Shown: positions 25,417 to 34,787 of the stretch, in pieces | Layout: every line of letters begins with the position of its first letter | Numbering within the stretch: position 1 is the stretch's first letter | DNA from: Dyadobacter frigoris | GTDB lineage: Bacteria > Bacteroidota > Bacteroidia > Cytophagales > Spirosomataceae | Assembly (NCBI RefSeq): GCF_005280585.1 | Contig: NZ_SZVO01000001.1 | Span: 372,001-436,000 of the forward strand | Direction of reading: 5' to 3' | Length of the DNA: 64,000 nt | Translations under genes and position numbers: made by a program | The notes under the pieces: generated by a model | Told to the model about the DNA's origin: nothing | The model's input: the letters and a program-made list of their open reading frames with translations, nothing else | Database searches by the model: none

Positions 25417-27939
25417 TTATACGGTCAATGTTACATAACCACTTTCTTCTTTTTCTTTCTTTTCGTCAGGGAAAACAAAAGTAGTTGCGTTGGTTACTTT
25501 TTCAGGAAGAAGCGCAATTGCTAACACTTCATCGACTTTATCCACATAATAGAAGGTTAAGTCTTTGATATAGTTCGCAGGCACTTCTTCTACGTCTTTG
25601 CGATTTTTTGAGCACATGATAATTTCTTTCACGCCAGCTCTTCTTGCTGCAAGGATTTTTTCTTTAATACCGCCCACAGGAAGTACTTTTCCACGTAAAG
25701 TTATTTCACCTGTCATCGCCAGGAACGGACGAATTTTACGTTGTGTAAAAATCGAAGCCATCGAAGTTACCATCGTGATACCAGCAGAAGGACCGTCTTT
25801 TGGAACAGCTCCGGCAGGAACGTGCACGTGCAGATCGTAATGATTGAAAATGCGGTAATCAATATCCAGTTTATCGGAATGTGCTTTCAGATAAGAAAGA
25901 GCGGTAATGGCTGATTCTTTCATCACATCACCCAATTGTCCGGATAATGTCAATCCACCTTTTCCACGGCTCAAACTGGTTTCAATAAACAGGATTTCTC
26001 CACCAACCGAAGTCCAGGCTAAACCCGTAACAACACCAGCGTAATCATTATCCTGATACAGGTCTTTATCAAAAATCTCCGCACCAAGGAATTTTTCAAC
26101 ATGCTCGATTTTTATCGTTTTAGGATATTCCTGATCCATCGCAACCGATTTTGCGATTTTCCGAACCAGTGTTCCTACTTTTTGTTCCAGATTACGAACG
26201 CCCGATTCGCGGGTATATCCTTCAATAACGCGCAACAATGCAGCATCATCAAATTTCACATCCGTTGCTTTCAAGCCGTGATCTTTGCGTTGTTTTGGCA
26301 CAAGATAACGTTTGGCGATCTGCAATTTTTCTTCAATCGTGTAACCCGTCATCTCGATAATTTCCATACGGTCGCGAAGAGCCGGGTGGATCGTATCAAG
26401 TGCGTTGGCGGTAGCTACAAAAAGTACACGGGAAAGATCGTATTCAACTTCAAGATAATTATCTGTAAAAGAAGAATTTTGTTCAGGATCCAAAACTTCC
26501 AGCAAAGCAGAAGCAGGATCGCCACGGTAATCGGAGCTTACCTTATCGATTTCATCCAGAATGAAAACGGGATTTGCAGAACCCGCTTTTTTGATATTCT
26601 GAATTACTTTTCCTGGCATTGCCCCTATGTATGTTTTACGATGACCGCGAATTTCCGCTTCATCATGCACACCACCCAAAGCCATTCTTATATATTCACG
26701 GTTCAAAGCTTTCGCTATCGATTTCCCAAGGGAAGTTTTACCAACACCGGGAGGTCCGTACAAACAAAGAATCGGAGCTTTCAAATTACCTTTCAGTTTC
26801 AAAACTGCAAGATATTCAATGATCCGTTCTTTAACTTTTTCTAAACCGAAGTGATCTGAATCCAGCACTTTTTGCGCGCGGACAAGGTCAAAATTATCTT
26901 TTGTATATTCACCCCAAGGCAAATCGACCAGCGTTTCCAGGTAATTTAACGTTACCGGATATTCAGGCGCCATTGGATTGATACGCTGTAATTTGGCAAG
27001 TTCCTTGTCAAAATGTAAGCGAACTGCATCCGACCATTTTTTCTGGCTTGCTTTAGCACGGATATCGTCCATGTCACGCTCCGGACTATCGATTCCAAGC
27101 TCATCATGCAAAACTTTAATTTGCTGACGCAGGTAATAATCGCGTTGCTGCTGGTCAATATCAGAACTTGCTTTCGACTGGATTTCACGCTTCAATTCAA
27201 GCATTTCAATCTCCCGCATCATATACTGAAGCAAAAGAGTTGCCTGCTTGTGCCCGTTTCTTTCTTCCAGTAATCTTTGCTTGTCCGCTACTTCAACATT
27301 AATATTTGAAGAAAGAAAATGGATCAGGAAAACAGGACTTTCTATATTATCCAGCGCAATTCTGGCTTCTTGCGGAATCTCCGGATTTAAACGCATGATC
27401 TTATGCGCGCCATCACGAAGTGACTGCAAAAGTGCTTTCGATTCTTTTTTAGTCGGCGCAACGAAAGAATCTTCTATTGCCTCAACTTCGGCAGTCAGAT
27501 ATGGATCTTCACTTAAAATCTTTTTTATTTCAAAACGCTGACGGCCCTGAACGATGATCGTAACATTTCCATCCGGAAGCGTGATCATTTTCAGAATATG
27601 GGCAACCGTTCCGATTTTATGAAGGTCGTCTGCGGTAGGATCTTCTTTATTTGGTTTGGCTTGCGTAACTGCACCCAAAATCCGCATGTTAATATCCGAA
27701 TTACGGTATATTTTTTTTACAAGACGGATTGCTTTTTGGCGCACTACGGTTACCGGAATTACCATCCCAGGAAAAAGGACAGTTTGCCTGATTGGCAAAA
27801 TGGCAAGTTCATTAGGTACTTCAAAAGGTTCATCAGAGCCCTCGGGACCACCCAAGGGAACAATTTCAAGGCTATCTAAATCCGAATCGGACATAAGAAG
27901 CCGACTATAGAGGTCAGAAGGTTCAAATTTCATAGGCAT
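25417..27939 (-). CDS. lon: ATP-dependent protease Lon
   Basis: Lon degrades misfolded and regulatory proteins in the cytosol as a homohexamer. The 840-residue chain has the N-terminal substrate domain (from about residue 43, ELAILPIRQTVLFPGM), a coiled region near 220-290, the AAA+ domain with Walker A GPPGVGKT at 395-402 and FILDEIDKVSSD, and the C-terminal protease with Ser718 in PKDGPSAG and Lys761 in GGIKEK, the 43-residue spacing of the Escherichia coli dyad. A 40-residue acidic lead and a Lys/Glu-rich tail are normal in this phylum. I kept the start at MPMKFEPSD; the second Met two codons later is also possible. It has its own terminator. Confidence 0.96.
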   Translation of the reverse strand: MPMKFEPSDLYSRLLMSDSDLDSLEIVPLGGPEGSDEPFEVPNELAILPIRQTVLFPGMVIPVTVVRQKAIRLVKKIYRNSDINMRILGAVTQAKPNKEDPTADDLHKIGTVAHILKMITLPDGNVTIIVQGRQRFEIKKILSEDPYLTAEVEAIEDSFVAPTKKESKALLQSLRDGAHKIMRLNPEIPQEARIALDNIESPVFLIHFLSSNINVEVADKQRLLEERNGHKQATLLLQYMMREIEMLELKREIQSKASSDIDQQQRDYYLRQQIKVLHDELGIDSPERDMDDIRAKASQKKWSDAVRLHFDKELAKLQRINPMAPEYPVTLNYLETLVDLPWGEYTKDNFDLVRAQKVLDSDHFGLEKVKERIIEYLAVLKLKGNLKAPILCLYGPPGVGKTSLGKSIAKALNREYIRMALGGVHDEAEIRGHRKTYIGAMPGKVIQNIKKAGSANPVFILDEIDKVSSDYRGDPASALLEVLDPEQNSSFTDNYLEVEYDLSRVLFVATANALDTIHPALRDRMEIIEMTGYTIEEKLQIAKRYLVPKQRKDHGLKATDVKFDDAALLRVIEGYTRESGVRNLEQKVGTLVRKIAKSVAMDQEYPKTIKIEHVEKFLGAEIFDKDLYQDNDYAGVVTGLAWTSVGGEILFIETSLSRGKGGLTLSGQLGDVMKESAITALSYLKAHSDKLDIDYRIFNHYDLHVHVPAGAVPKDGPSAGITMVTSMASIFTQRKIRPFLAMTGEITLRGKVLPVGGIKEKILAARRAGVKEIIMCSKNRKDVEEVPANYIKDLTFYYVDKVDEVLAIALLPEKVTNATTFVFPDEKKEKEESGYVTLTV

Positions 27940-28065
27940 TCTGTCATAATGACAGATAATCTTTTCCCAATTTATAAATAATGACTTTCAAATGAAAGGG
28001 ATAAATACAACAAAATTGCCGTGCCAACCAAATGTTGTCAGGCAAATTATGAATAATCACCTTTT

Positions 28066-28584
28066 TTAAAGCGTTTGTACAGATTGTCCTTTTTTGTATA
28101 AAAAAGTTTTCGGCCCGGAAGGAAGTTTGAGATTCATCATATTGACTTGATCGTCAAACGTTTCCATCAAAATGCTATTTTGGAGTTTCCAGCCTTCCGG
28201 ATTTTCGGAAAATGGAATTTCAAGATAGATCCAGGTTGCATCGGCTTCTTCTTCTTTACCTACATACTGGATTTCTGCTTTTTTCTGTGCGTTGGTTAAG
28301 GTAAAATGTTTGCGGACGTAACGCTCTACAAACGGATTATTCTGATCATTATTCTTAATGGTGAAAATACGTTTGTTATTATCTTCCGAAAGTCCTTTTT
28401 CCAAATCATCCGTAAAAATGCGAATACTTGTTTCAAAGGATTTTGCAGGCTTGTCATACTTCATTTGCGTTACGCTTACATGGTATTGATGTTTGGGCGC
28501 AAAGGAGCTTGACAGCCAGAAAATAATGAGCAGAAAAGTGAGACGGGTGATCTTCAATGCAAACTTGTAAGAAGATGAGGACAA
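28066..28584 (-). CDS. DUF6702 family exported protein
   Basis: The 172-residue protein has an uncleaved or cleaved N-terminal hydrophobic segment (about residues 14-28, LTFLLIIFWLSSSFA) and then the DUF6702 pattern H-x-Y-H-V-S-V-T-Q-M-x-Y, SFETSIRIFTDDLEKGL and YVRKHFTL. DUF6702 proteins are predicted periplasmic beta-rich proteins of unknown function, often beside peptidases in Bacteroidota. Here it lies downstream of rseP in the same direction, with a stem-loop between. No function is proposed. Confidence 0.7.
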   Translation of the reverse strand: MSSSSYKFALKITRLTFLLIIFWLSSSFAPKHQYHVSVTQMKYDKPAKSFETSIRIFTDDLEKGLSEDNNKRIFTIKNNDQNNPFVERYVRKHFTLTNAQKKAEIQYVGKEEEADATWIYLEIPFSENPEGWKLQNSILMETFDDQVNMMNLKLPSGPKTFLYKKGQSVQTL

Positions 28585-28592
28585 TTTATAAC

Positions 28593-28623
28593 ATTGACCG
28601 GCTTACCAAATAAGCCGGTCAAT
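28593..28623 (-). terminator. Stem-loop between rseP and the DUF6702 gene
   Basis: ATTGACCGGCTTA (28593-28605) and TAAGCCGGTCAAT (28611-28623) form a perfect 13-base stem with a 5-base loop. The following minus-strand sequence is A/T-rich but lacks a clean U tract, so it may be a partial terminator or an mRNA-stabilising hairpin. Confidence 0.6.
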
Positions 28624-28635
28624 GGACAATATTTT

Positions 28636-29967
28636 TTAGAAAACAGCTTTCCATACGTCGTTGAAAATGGCGAAGGCCATTAGTCCAAGTAACAATACCA
28701 TACCTACTTTCTGAGCATTTTCAAGGAAAACATCAGAAGGCTTGCGGCCTGAAATAATTTCATAAGAAAGAATAACGGCATGACCACCATCCAAAGCCGG
28801 AATTGGCAGAGCATTCATGAATGCCAAAACCATTGAAAGCAAGCCCGTCAGGTGCCAGAAACGGTTCCAGTCCCAAACCCCGCCAAACATTCGGGCAATT
28901 CCAATAGGGCCGCTCAATGCTTTTGAAGCGGAAACTTCCCCACGGAAAATTTTGCCAAAACCTTTAATGTTATTGAAAACAACATTGAAAGCATTTTTAG
29001 TACCTTCTTTCACCGCTTCTCCAACAGTAAACTTAATTGTTGTAAATGCCAAAAGACTTTCCGGATACAAACCAATGGTTCCGTCAGCAGAAACTTTAAC
29101 GTTAATATCCTGTTGTTGTCCTGCGCGGTCAATTACGATCTTCGCTTCCTGTCCTTTAAGTTTTGGAAGTGTTTCCTGCAATTCATTATAATAGCGAATA
29201 GGCGCGCCGTTGATCGAAACAATTTTATCACCCGCTTTGATACCTGCTTTTGCAGCTGGCATACCAGGAACCAGTTCTCTGATTTTAAAAGGCATCGCAG
29301 GACTGATGAAACTCATCTTGTCATCACGATCTGCATCTGATAATTTTTCGATAAAGTTGTTTGGGATATCAATATCCATTTCTTTACCATCACGGAGAAC
29401 TGTGTAAGTACTGTTGCTTGCCAAAAACACGTCAAGACTAACAATATCATTAAAACAAGTATATGATTTTCCGTTCGCTTTGATGATTTTATCACCTGTA
29501 CGCAAACCTATTTGCTTGCCTAAATCACCTGCGACAATACCATATTTATTAACCTCTGCGTTCGATAAAATCTTTTCTCCATCAATATAAGCAAGGACGA
29601 TAAAGATAAAAACACCAACAATAACGTTCACAATAATACCGCCAAGCATTACGATAAGTCGTTGCCAGGCTGGTTTTGAGCGGAATTCCCATGGCTGAGG
29701 ATCTTTGTTCATCGCCTCGGTATCCATGGATTCATCAATCATACCCGATATTTTCACAAATCCACCCAGTGGAATTGCACCGATTCCATATTCAGTTTCT
29801 CCTTTTTGTATACTCCAGATTTTCGGAGGAAAACCGATGAAGTATTTTTCCACACGCATACCAAACGTCTTAGCGGCAAACATATGCCCCCATTCATGCA
29901 ATCCAACCAAAATAGACAAACCCAGTATGAGTTGTCCAGCCATAATCAGGTACTCTAAGTATTCCAT
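28636..29967 (-). CDS. rseP: RIP site-2 metalloprotease RseP
   Basis: RseP cuts anti-sigma factors and signal peptides within the inner membrane. The 443-residue protein has the zinc motif HEWGH at residues 24-28 in the first membrane helix, the conserved GAIPLGGFVK and later the NALPIPALDGGH motif (third zinc ligand in the C-terminal helices). Two PDZ-like segments lie between (about 140-200 with GLRTGDKIIKANGK, and 215-300 with GIKAGDKIVSINGAP). Length fits the family (about 440-450). In this phylum it may act on the many ECF anti-sigma proteins; two ECF sigma genes are in this window. Confidence 0.92.
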   Translation of the reverse strand: MEYLEYLIMAGQLILGLSILVGLHEWGHMFAAKTFGMRVEKYFIGFPPKIWSIQKGETEYGIGAIPLGGFVKISGMIDESMDTEAMNKDPQPWEFRSKPAWQRLIVMLGGIIVNVIVGVFIFIVLAYIDGEKILSNAEVNKYGIVAGDLGKQIGLRTGDKIIKANGKSYTCFNDIVSLDVFLASNSTYTVLRDGKEMDIDIPNNFIEKLSDADRDDKMSFISPAMPFKIRELVPGMPAAKAGIKAGDKIVSINGAPIRYYNELQETLPKLKGQEAKIVIDRAGQQQDINVKVSADGTIGLYPESLLAFTTIKFTVGEAVKEGTKNAFNVVFNNIKGFGKIFRGEVSASKALSGPIGIARMFGGVWDWNRFWHLTGLLSMVLAFMNALPIPALDGGHAVILSYEIISGRKPSDVFLENAQKVGMVLLLGLMAFAIFNDVWKAVF

Positions 29968-30162
29968 TCAGATCTTTGAAATTATTGAAAATTGATAATG
30001 GAAATTGAAAATAGAAACTCTTTCGCGAGGCGAGGATGATTCTTTATTTTCAAAGATTAAACTTTTATTTTTCTTGCTAATACAAATAAACGTAAACTCG
30101 TACAGTAAAGTTACTCAAAAGGAGTAATTTCATTCAAAAACCTTTTATGAACGGTAGTCCGA

Positions 30163-31977
30163 TTATGATTTATGCATGTCAATATCAATTCCCATCATGC
30201 GCATCAATTCGGATGCGTTGAAAGATTTGCAGATTCCATCATGCAATTGATAGTCAAATTTAAGCTGTCCGTCTTCTACATCCGAACGGAAATGGAAGTT
30301 TCGGACATAGGTTTCAGTGGCTCCCCATTCACCTAATTCCAGATCGTGGGTTGAAACCAGTCCTGCTGAACTTTTTGCGTGCAACTGGCGGATTAATGCT
30401 TCGGCGCCTTTATGCCTGTCTGCCGAATTTGTTCCTTTTAATATTTCATCCAGAAGATAAAAAACCGGAGATTCATTCTTTTCATCAGCCAATTCTAAAA
30501 GCTGACGCAAACGTTTCAGTTCAGCATAAAAAGAAGATGTACTTTCCTCCAGAGAATCCTGCGTGCGCATACTGCTGAAAACCCGGAGAGGCGAGCAGGC
30601 AAATTTGTCCGAAGAAACTACCGCTCCCATCTGTGCCAGAACAAGATTTAGCCCGATAGTACGTAAAAACGTACTTTTTCCTGACATATTGGAACCCGTC
30701 ACAAGGATGGTTTGTCCCAATCCATTCATGCCAAAATTATTACTTACCCGTTTTTCTTTCGGTATGAGCGGATGCCCCATTTGGATTGTTTCAATATAAA
30801 CACCTTTTTCCCAGGTTACCTGTGGAACGGTTGAATCAGGATAGGCAAAGGCGTTTCCGGCCAAACTGTTCATTGCTTCCGTATCTGCCAGTACATCAAG
30901 CCAATGATGCAAATGCTCTTTGTTAGCTTTTTTCCAGTTTTCCAAACCAGCCAGACAATGCAAATCCCACATGGTAGTTATGCCGACGAAAATGGCGAAA
31001 AACGGATGATTTCTATAATCAAGTCGTTCAAATAAAACGCCTGCTTTTCTAAGCGAATGAGCAGATCCACGGATTAAAGTCTGGCGTTGTTTCCACCAGC
31101 GTGACCGGAAAGGTGCGGCATCGGCGATATCTAATAGATCCGAATAAGCTGAAAGAGTAAAACCAAGCGCAGTAGTGCGGTTTACAATATTTTGCAAAGT
31201 TTCCTGGTAACGTCTGAGAATGACCAGATGCCATAGAAGGCTTATAGCCAGTAACCAGCCGGGAATTAAACCTGCAAATACGAGTCCGCCAACCAGTAAA
31301 GTTACCATTGGCCAAAACCGCCAGCGTAGTGAAGATTGTAACGAATCCGGCAAAGTTTCTGCGGACCAGTCTCGGAAAGCTCCTACTTGTTGCGCCGCAT
31401 GTTCGTGCAAAAGGGCAGTTGCTTCCCAGGTTTGTCTGAATTCCGGATCATTTTTGAATTCTTCCACCGCTTCCTGTCTCATCAGAATTTCTTCTAACGA
31501 AGCATGATGTTTCAGCCAGTTTGCCAGTCTCCGGCTGCCTTCTGAAGTTCTTGTACGGTTTAGTAAACGGTATAAAGAATATTCGCCGAAAATATCCAGA
31601 TCGGTGGCAAATGAGTGATTTTTTTCCTGAAAGTGAATGCCAGTATCTTTTCTTAGAAACTTAAAAGAAAGACGCTGGATTTCGTCCTCATTGATGGTCT
31701 GGATATTTCTCTGGAAATTACGTTTCGTTTTGGCAGTCTGCTGAAGGCGCATCAATATTAAAAATAATACAAATGCAATCGCAGTGCCAATTCCCCAGCT
31801 CGCTTGATCGAAGTGATTCCAAAGCCACGCAGTCCCGAAAATGCTCAGAAAGGCTGCAATTCTTCCAATTGAAAGCATATTGAACCGATCCTGTGCAATG
31901 GATTCTGCTAATTTTGCCTTCTGAAATTCAGCTTCAAAAAAAGTGTGTGGGTTGGTAATTTCCTTTTGATTATCCAT
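30163..31977 (-). CDS. Membrane-anchored MutS-like ATPase
   Basis: The 604-residue protein has the MutS ATPase domain at its C terminus: Walker A GSNMSGKST at residues 428-436, STSSFYAEL and YLLDEILKGTN (Walker B 507-511), and STHDLELG. The N-terminal half lacks the MutS mismatch-binding domain. Instead it has hydrophobic segments at about residues 37-55 and 61-77 and a long one near 222-253, which should anchor it in the membrane. A DNA mismatch role is therefore doubtful. Its ATG overlaps the stop codon of the ABC transporter gene by one base (TAATG), so the two are translationally coupled. Similar membrane MutS-like proteins occur in Bacteroidota; their function is not established. Confidence 0.8.
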   Translation of the reverse strand: MDNQKEITNPHTFFEAEFQKAKLAESIAQDRFNMLSIGRIAAFLSIFGTAWLWNHFDQASWGIGTAIAFVLFLILMRLQQTAKTKRNFQRNIQTINEDEIQRLSFKFLRKDTGIHFQEKNHSFATDLDIFGEYSLYRLLNRTRTSEGSRRLANWLKHHASLEEILMRQEAVEEFKNDPEFRQTWEATALLHEHAAQQVGAFRDWSAETLPDSLQSSLRWRFWPMVTLLVGGLVFAGLIPGWLLAISLLWHLVILRRYQETLQNIVNRTTALGFTLSAYSDLLDIADAAPFRSRWWKQRQTLIRGSAHSLRKAGVLFERLDYRNHPFFAIFVGITTMWDLHCLAGLENWKKANKEHLHHWLDVLADTEAMNSLAGNAFAYPDSTVPQVTWEKGVYIETIQMGHPLIPKEKRVSNNFGMNGLGQTILVTGSNMSGKSTFLRTIGLNLVLAQMGAVVSSDKFACSPLRVFSSMRTQDSLEESTSSFYAELKRLRQLLELADEKNESPVFYLLDEILKGTNSADRHKGAEALIRQLHAKSSAGLVSTHDLELGEWGATETYVRNFHFRSDVEDGQLKFDYQLHDGICKSFNASELMRMMGIDIDMHKS

Positions 31978-33794
31978 TAATGGCTCTCTGCGGTTTCAAA
32001 CTGTAATTTAATCAGACTTGCATACAAGCCGTTGTCTAGTAATGATAATTCCTGATGAGAACCGGATTCTGCGATCTGGCCTTCACGGATTACATAAATA
32101 GAATCTACTTTCCGGATTGTTGCTAACCTGTGGGCAATCACGATCGTTGTGCGGTTTTTCATCAATTCATCCAATGCAATCTGAACCAGTTTCTCTGATT
32201 CTGCATCCAGCGAACTTGTTGCTTCGTCCAGGATCAGGATTTTTGGATCTTTCAAAATGGCACGTGCAATAGCAATCCGCTGACGTTGGCCGCCTGATAA
32301 TTTTATTCCGCGTTCACCAACAATGGTTTCAAATTTTTCAGGGAAAGTATCAATGAATTCAGTAGCATATGCTTTTTTCGCGGCATCAAAAATTTCAGCA
32401 GCAGTTGCCGATGGCCGGCCGTAAGCTATATTTTCATAAATAGTACCACCAAAAAGTATCACTTCCTGAGGAACGATAGCAATATTTTTACGCAATTCTG
32501 AAATGCCGTAATCAGAAACCGATTTTCCGTCAATAAGGATTTCGCCTGATTGATGGTTGTAGAACCGCATCAGTAATTGAATTATTGTAGATTTTCCGGC
32601 ACCGCTATACCCAACCAGCGCAATTTTTTCTCCGGCATTTACATGGAATGATATTCCTTTCAACACCGGAAGATCTGCTCTTGACGGATATGCAAAATGT
32701 ACATCGTTATACTGAATCTCTCCGCGAACATGGCTTTCAGGCTCTTTTGCTGATTCTTCAACCGATACTTCGGAGGTTTCCCTAAGAAGCTCAAATATCC
32801 TTTCAGACGCACCGACCGTTTTGTTGATCTGTGCATATAAATCGCCCATACCGCCAATGGAAGCGCCGATGAATGTAGTATACAAAATAAAAGTGAACAA
32901 GTCCGAAAGGCTCATATCGCCCGATTGAACTAAACCGGCTCCAAACCAGATCACACCGACAATACCGCCAAAAATGGCAAAAATGATAAAGGAAACAAAT
33001 CCGCCACGGAAAGTCGCTGCGTGAAGTGCGAGTTTTACCACACGCCCCAAAGCAGTTTCGTAACGGTTTACTTCAAGGTGTTCGTTTGTAAAGGCTTTTA
33101 CAACATTAACGGATTGCAAAGTTTCTTCAACAATTACGTTGGCAGCTGCCAGTTCGTCCTGTGCTTTTTTTGATAATCGACGAATATATCTTCCAAAAAA
33201 AGCGGCAGCAATAACCAGGATCGGGAAAGTCCCCATCATGAAAAGCGTCAGCTTCCAGGACGTGTATGAAATAATAGCAATACCAACGATTAACGTAGCT
33301 ACCTGGCGGAAGAATTCTGCGATTGTAAAGGACAAAACACCTTCCAGTTGCGAAACGTCGGACGTAACGCGGCTGGTTAGCTCTCCAACCCGGCGTTGTT
33401 CCAGAAATCCAAGAGGCAAAGTAATGATTTTACTATACGTATCCCGGCGTAAATCGGCCATCGCCCTTTCACTTACTCTCGTGAAGAGAAATATTCTTAA
33501 AAACGAAAATATGGATTGAAAAACGAGGACGACAATCAGAAATCCCGTAATCTGGTTGATCGTATATTGTGACTTTCCTTCAATCACTTCCACAATACTC
33601 CCAACCAATTTTGGAAAAGCAAGAGAGGTAAAGGTTGAAAGTGTCAGAAATACCATCCCGACTATGAAAACCCACTTATATGGAAGTATGTAACGAAAAA
33701 GGGCAAACGTTTTTTTGAGTCCTTCCCAACTGATTTTTTTTACCGCAAACGGAGAGGCAGAATCTCCTTCATCACTATTTTTTCTTTTGGCCAT
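31977..33794 (-). CDS. ABC exporter, fused membrane and ATPase domains (MsbA type)
   Basis: The 605-residue protein has six membrane helices in the type IV ABC exporter fold (residues about 30-320: FIVGMVFLTLSTFTSL, FLIVVLVFQSIFSFLRIF, and others) and an ATPase domain from about 360 with Walker A GYSGAGKST, signature LSGGQRQR and Walker B ILILDEATSSLDAES. It is a half transporter working as a homodimer in the inner membrane. Homologues flip lipids (MsbA) or export drugs and peptides; the sequence does not decide the substrate. The next gene overlaps it by one base, suggesting a shared membrane task. Confidence 0.88.
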   Translation of the reverse strand: MAKRKNSDEGDSASPFAVKKISWEGLKKTFALFRYILPYKWVFIVGMVFLTLSTFTSLAFPKLVGSIVEVIEGKSQYTINQITGFLIVVLVFQSIFSFLRIFLFTRVSERAMADLRRDTYSKIITLPLGFLEQRRVGELTSRVTSDVSQLEGVLSFTIAEFFRQVATLIVGIAIISYTSWKLTLFMMGTFPILVIAAAFFGRYIRRLSKKAQDELAAANVIVEETLQSVNVVKAFTNEHLEVNRYETALGRVVKLALHAATFRGGFVSFIIFAIFGGIVGVIWFGAGLVQSGDMSLSDLFTFILYTTFIGASIGGMGDLYAQINKTVGASERIFELLRETSEVSVEESAKEPESHVRGEIQYNDVHFAYPSRADLPVLKGISFHVNAGEKIALVGYSGAGKSTIIQLLMRFYNHQSGEILIDGKSVSDYGISELRKNIAIVPQEVILFGGTIYENIAYGRPSATAAEIFDAAKKAYATEFIDTFPEKFETIVGERGIKLSGGQRQRIAIARAILKDPKILILDEATSSLDAESEKLVQIALDELMKNRTTIVIAHRLATIRKVDSIYVIREGQIAESGSHQELSLLDNGLYASLIKLQFETAESH

Positions 33795-33997
33795 TACAAA
33801 AAGCTATTCGACTTGCGTTACTTAAATGATGTTGAAACAGAAATGAAGTCTATCGGAGCTACCGAAAATTATTTCAAAGCGCTGATAACCATAATACTAT
33901 ATTCAGAATGGCAAAAGTACGGAATAATTGATAATTAAGTGACAAGAATAAGAAGTCTGACAATTGAGATTTGACATTGTTTGGAAAAAAATTACTT

Positions 33998-34568
33998 TCA
34001 GATTTTCTTACTGAAAAATAGTTTACCGACCCGGTTCATGTGGTGGAGCAATTCCGGGCTGTTTATTTGATGATAAATAGATAGGTCAAAAGTATAAGGC
34101 AGTAACAGATCGTCGAGCTGTTCATCCACTTTTCCCAAAATGAATAAAGTGAGTTGTTTGCCTTTCAATGTTAAATCGATATCAGAACTATTTTTGTAAT
34201 TTCCTTTTGCTCCATAAAGAATAACTTCTTCAATTTCCGGAAAACTGGCTAAAACGGATTGGATGCGCTGAATTACGACTGTTAATCATATCCATCCAGT
34301 TTTCGCCATCAGCTATAATTCCCTTTTTAAAAGCTTCACGAGTTGCGCTTCCGGATCCCATTATCGTGGTATTTCCTTCCAATTCAAAAAAATCCTTCAT
34401 TACATTCCACGCCAATTCATGTGTATATTCAAATCTCTGGATCAATCCTTCTTTTTCTAACTCAGACAAGCCATTTTTTTCTAAATCTAAAACTACGGTT
34501 TCAAGTTTGAGGAATGCTTTATTGAAATTTTGAAATCGTTGGATCCACCGAATATCGTGCTCGATAAT
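33998..34568 (-). pseudogene. Decayed HI0074-type substrate-binding protein fused out of frame to a nucleotidyltransferase remnant
   Basis: On the minus strand, codons from 34568 read an HI0074-like N terminus (EHDIRWIQRF, then NFNKAFLKLE, FEYTHELAWNVMKDFFELEG, GSGSATREAFKKGII, WMDMINSRN), but the codon where ATG is expected is ATT, directly after a TAA. The frame then leaves homology after DMINSRN at about 34270 and stops at 34230. In another frame, codons from about 34260 to 33998 read a MNT-type nucleotidyltransferase (VLASFPEIEEVILYG, KGNYKNSSDIDLTL, FDLSIYHQINSPELL, ending KLFFSKKI). The GSRAKG-type catalytic loop is reduced to G-AKG. I read this as two adjacent genes joined by a deletion that removed the HI0074 C terminus and the enzyme's N terminus, with start and active site also lost. 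The intact pair is a MNT/HEPN-like toxin-antitoxin type. Confidence 0.75.
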
Positions 34569-34602
34569 TTAAAATCAGATACTTAGCACTTTTTATTTCA
34601 TT

Positions 34603-34610
34603 TACATTTG
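34603..34610 (+). promoter_or_regulatory. Putative -7 promoter box of the sigma/Rieske operon
   Basis: TACATTTG fits TAnnTTTG, but lies 177 bases before the sigma-factor ATG and lacks a clear TTG at -33. It is the best match in the 219-base gap between the pseudogene and the sigma gene; the rest of the gap is A+T-rich without a gene. Confidence 0.3.
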
Positions 34611-34787
34611 CTTAAAATTAATGAAAGTTTTGTGATAAGTTGGAAGGCAGATCCTTCAACATTTTAGAAGTGGTTCAACAGACATTATTTATTGTAAAAA
34701 ACACGGAATTAAAAAATAATTAAAAAAAAATTTCAAGCTGCGCAACCGTTTTGTTTTTCAGCTCGTAATCATTAAAAAGAGAAAGAC

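Noticed and set aside
26101..26844. A 247-residue plus-strand reading frame
   Set aside because: It lies antisense to the complete lon gene; the composition is that of a shadow frame and no family features are seen.
34230..34469. A stand-alone 79-residue gene
   Set aside because: It is the middle part of a decayed HI0074-like gene whose coding similarity extends upstream past this ATG and ends in a deletion.
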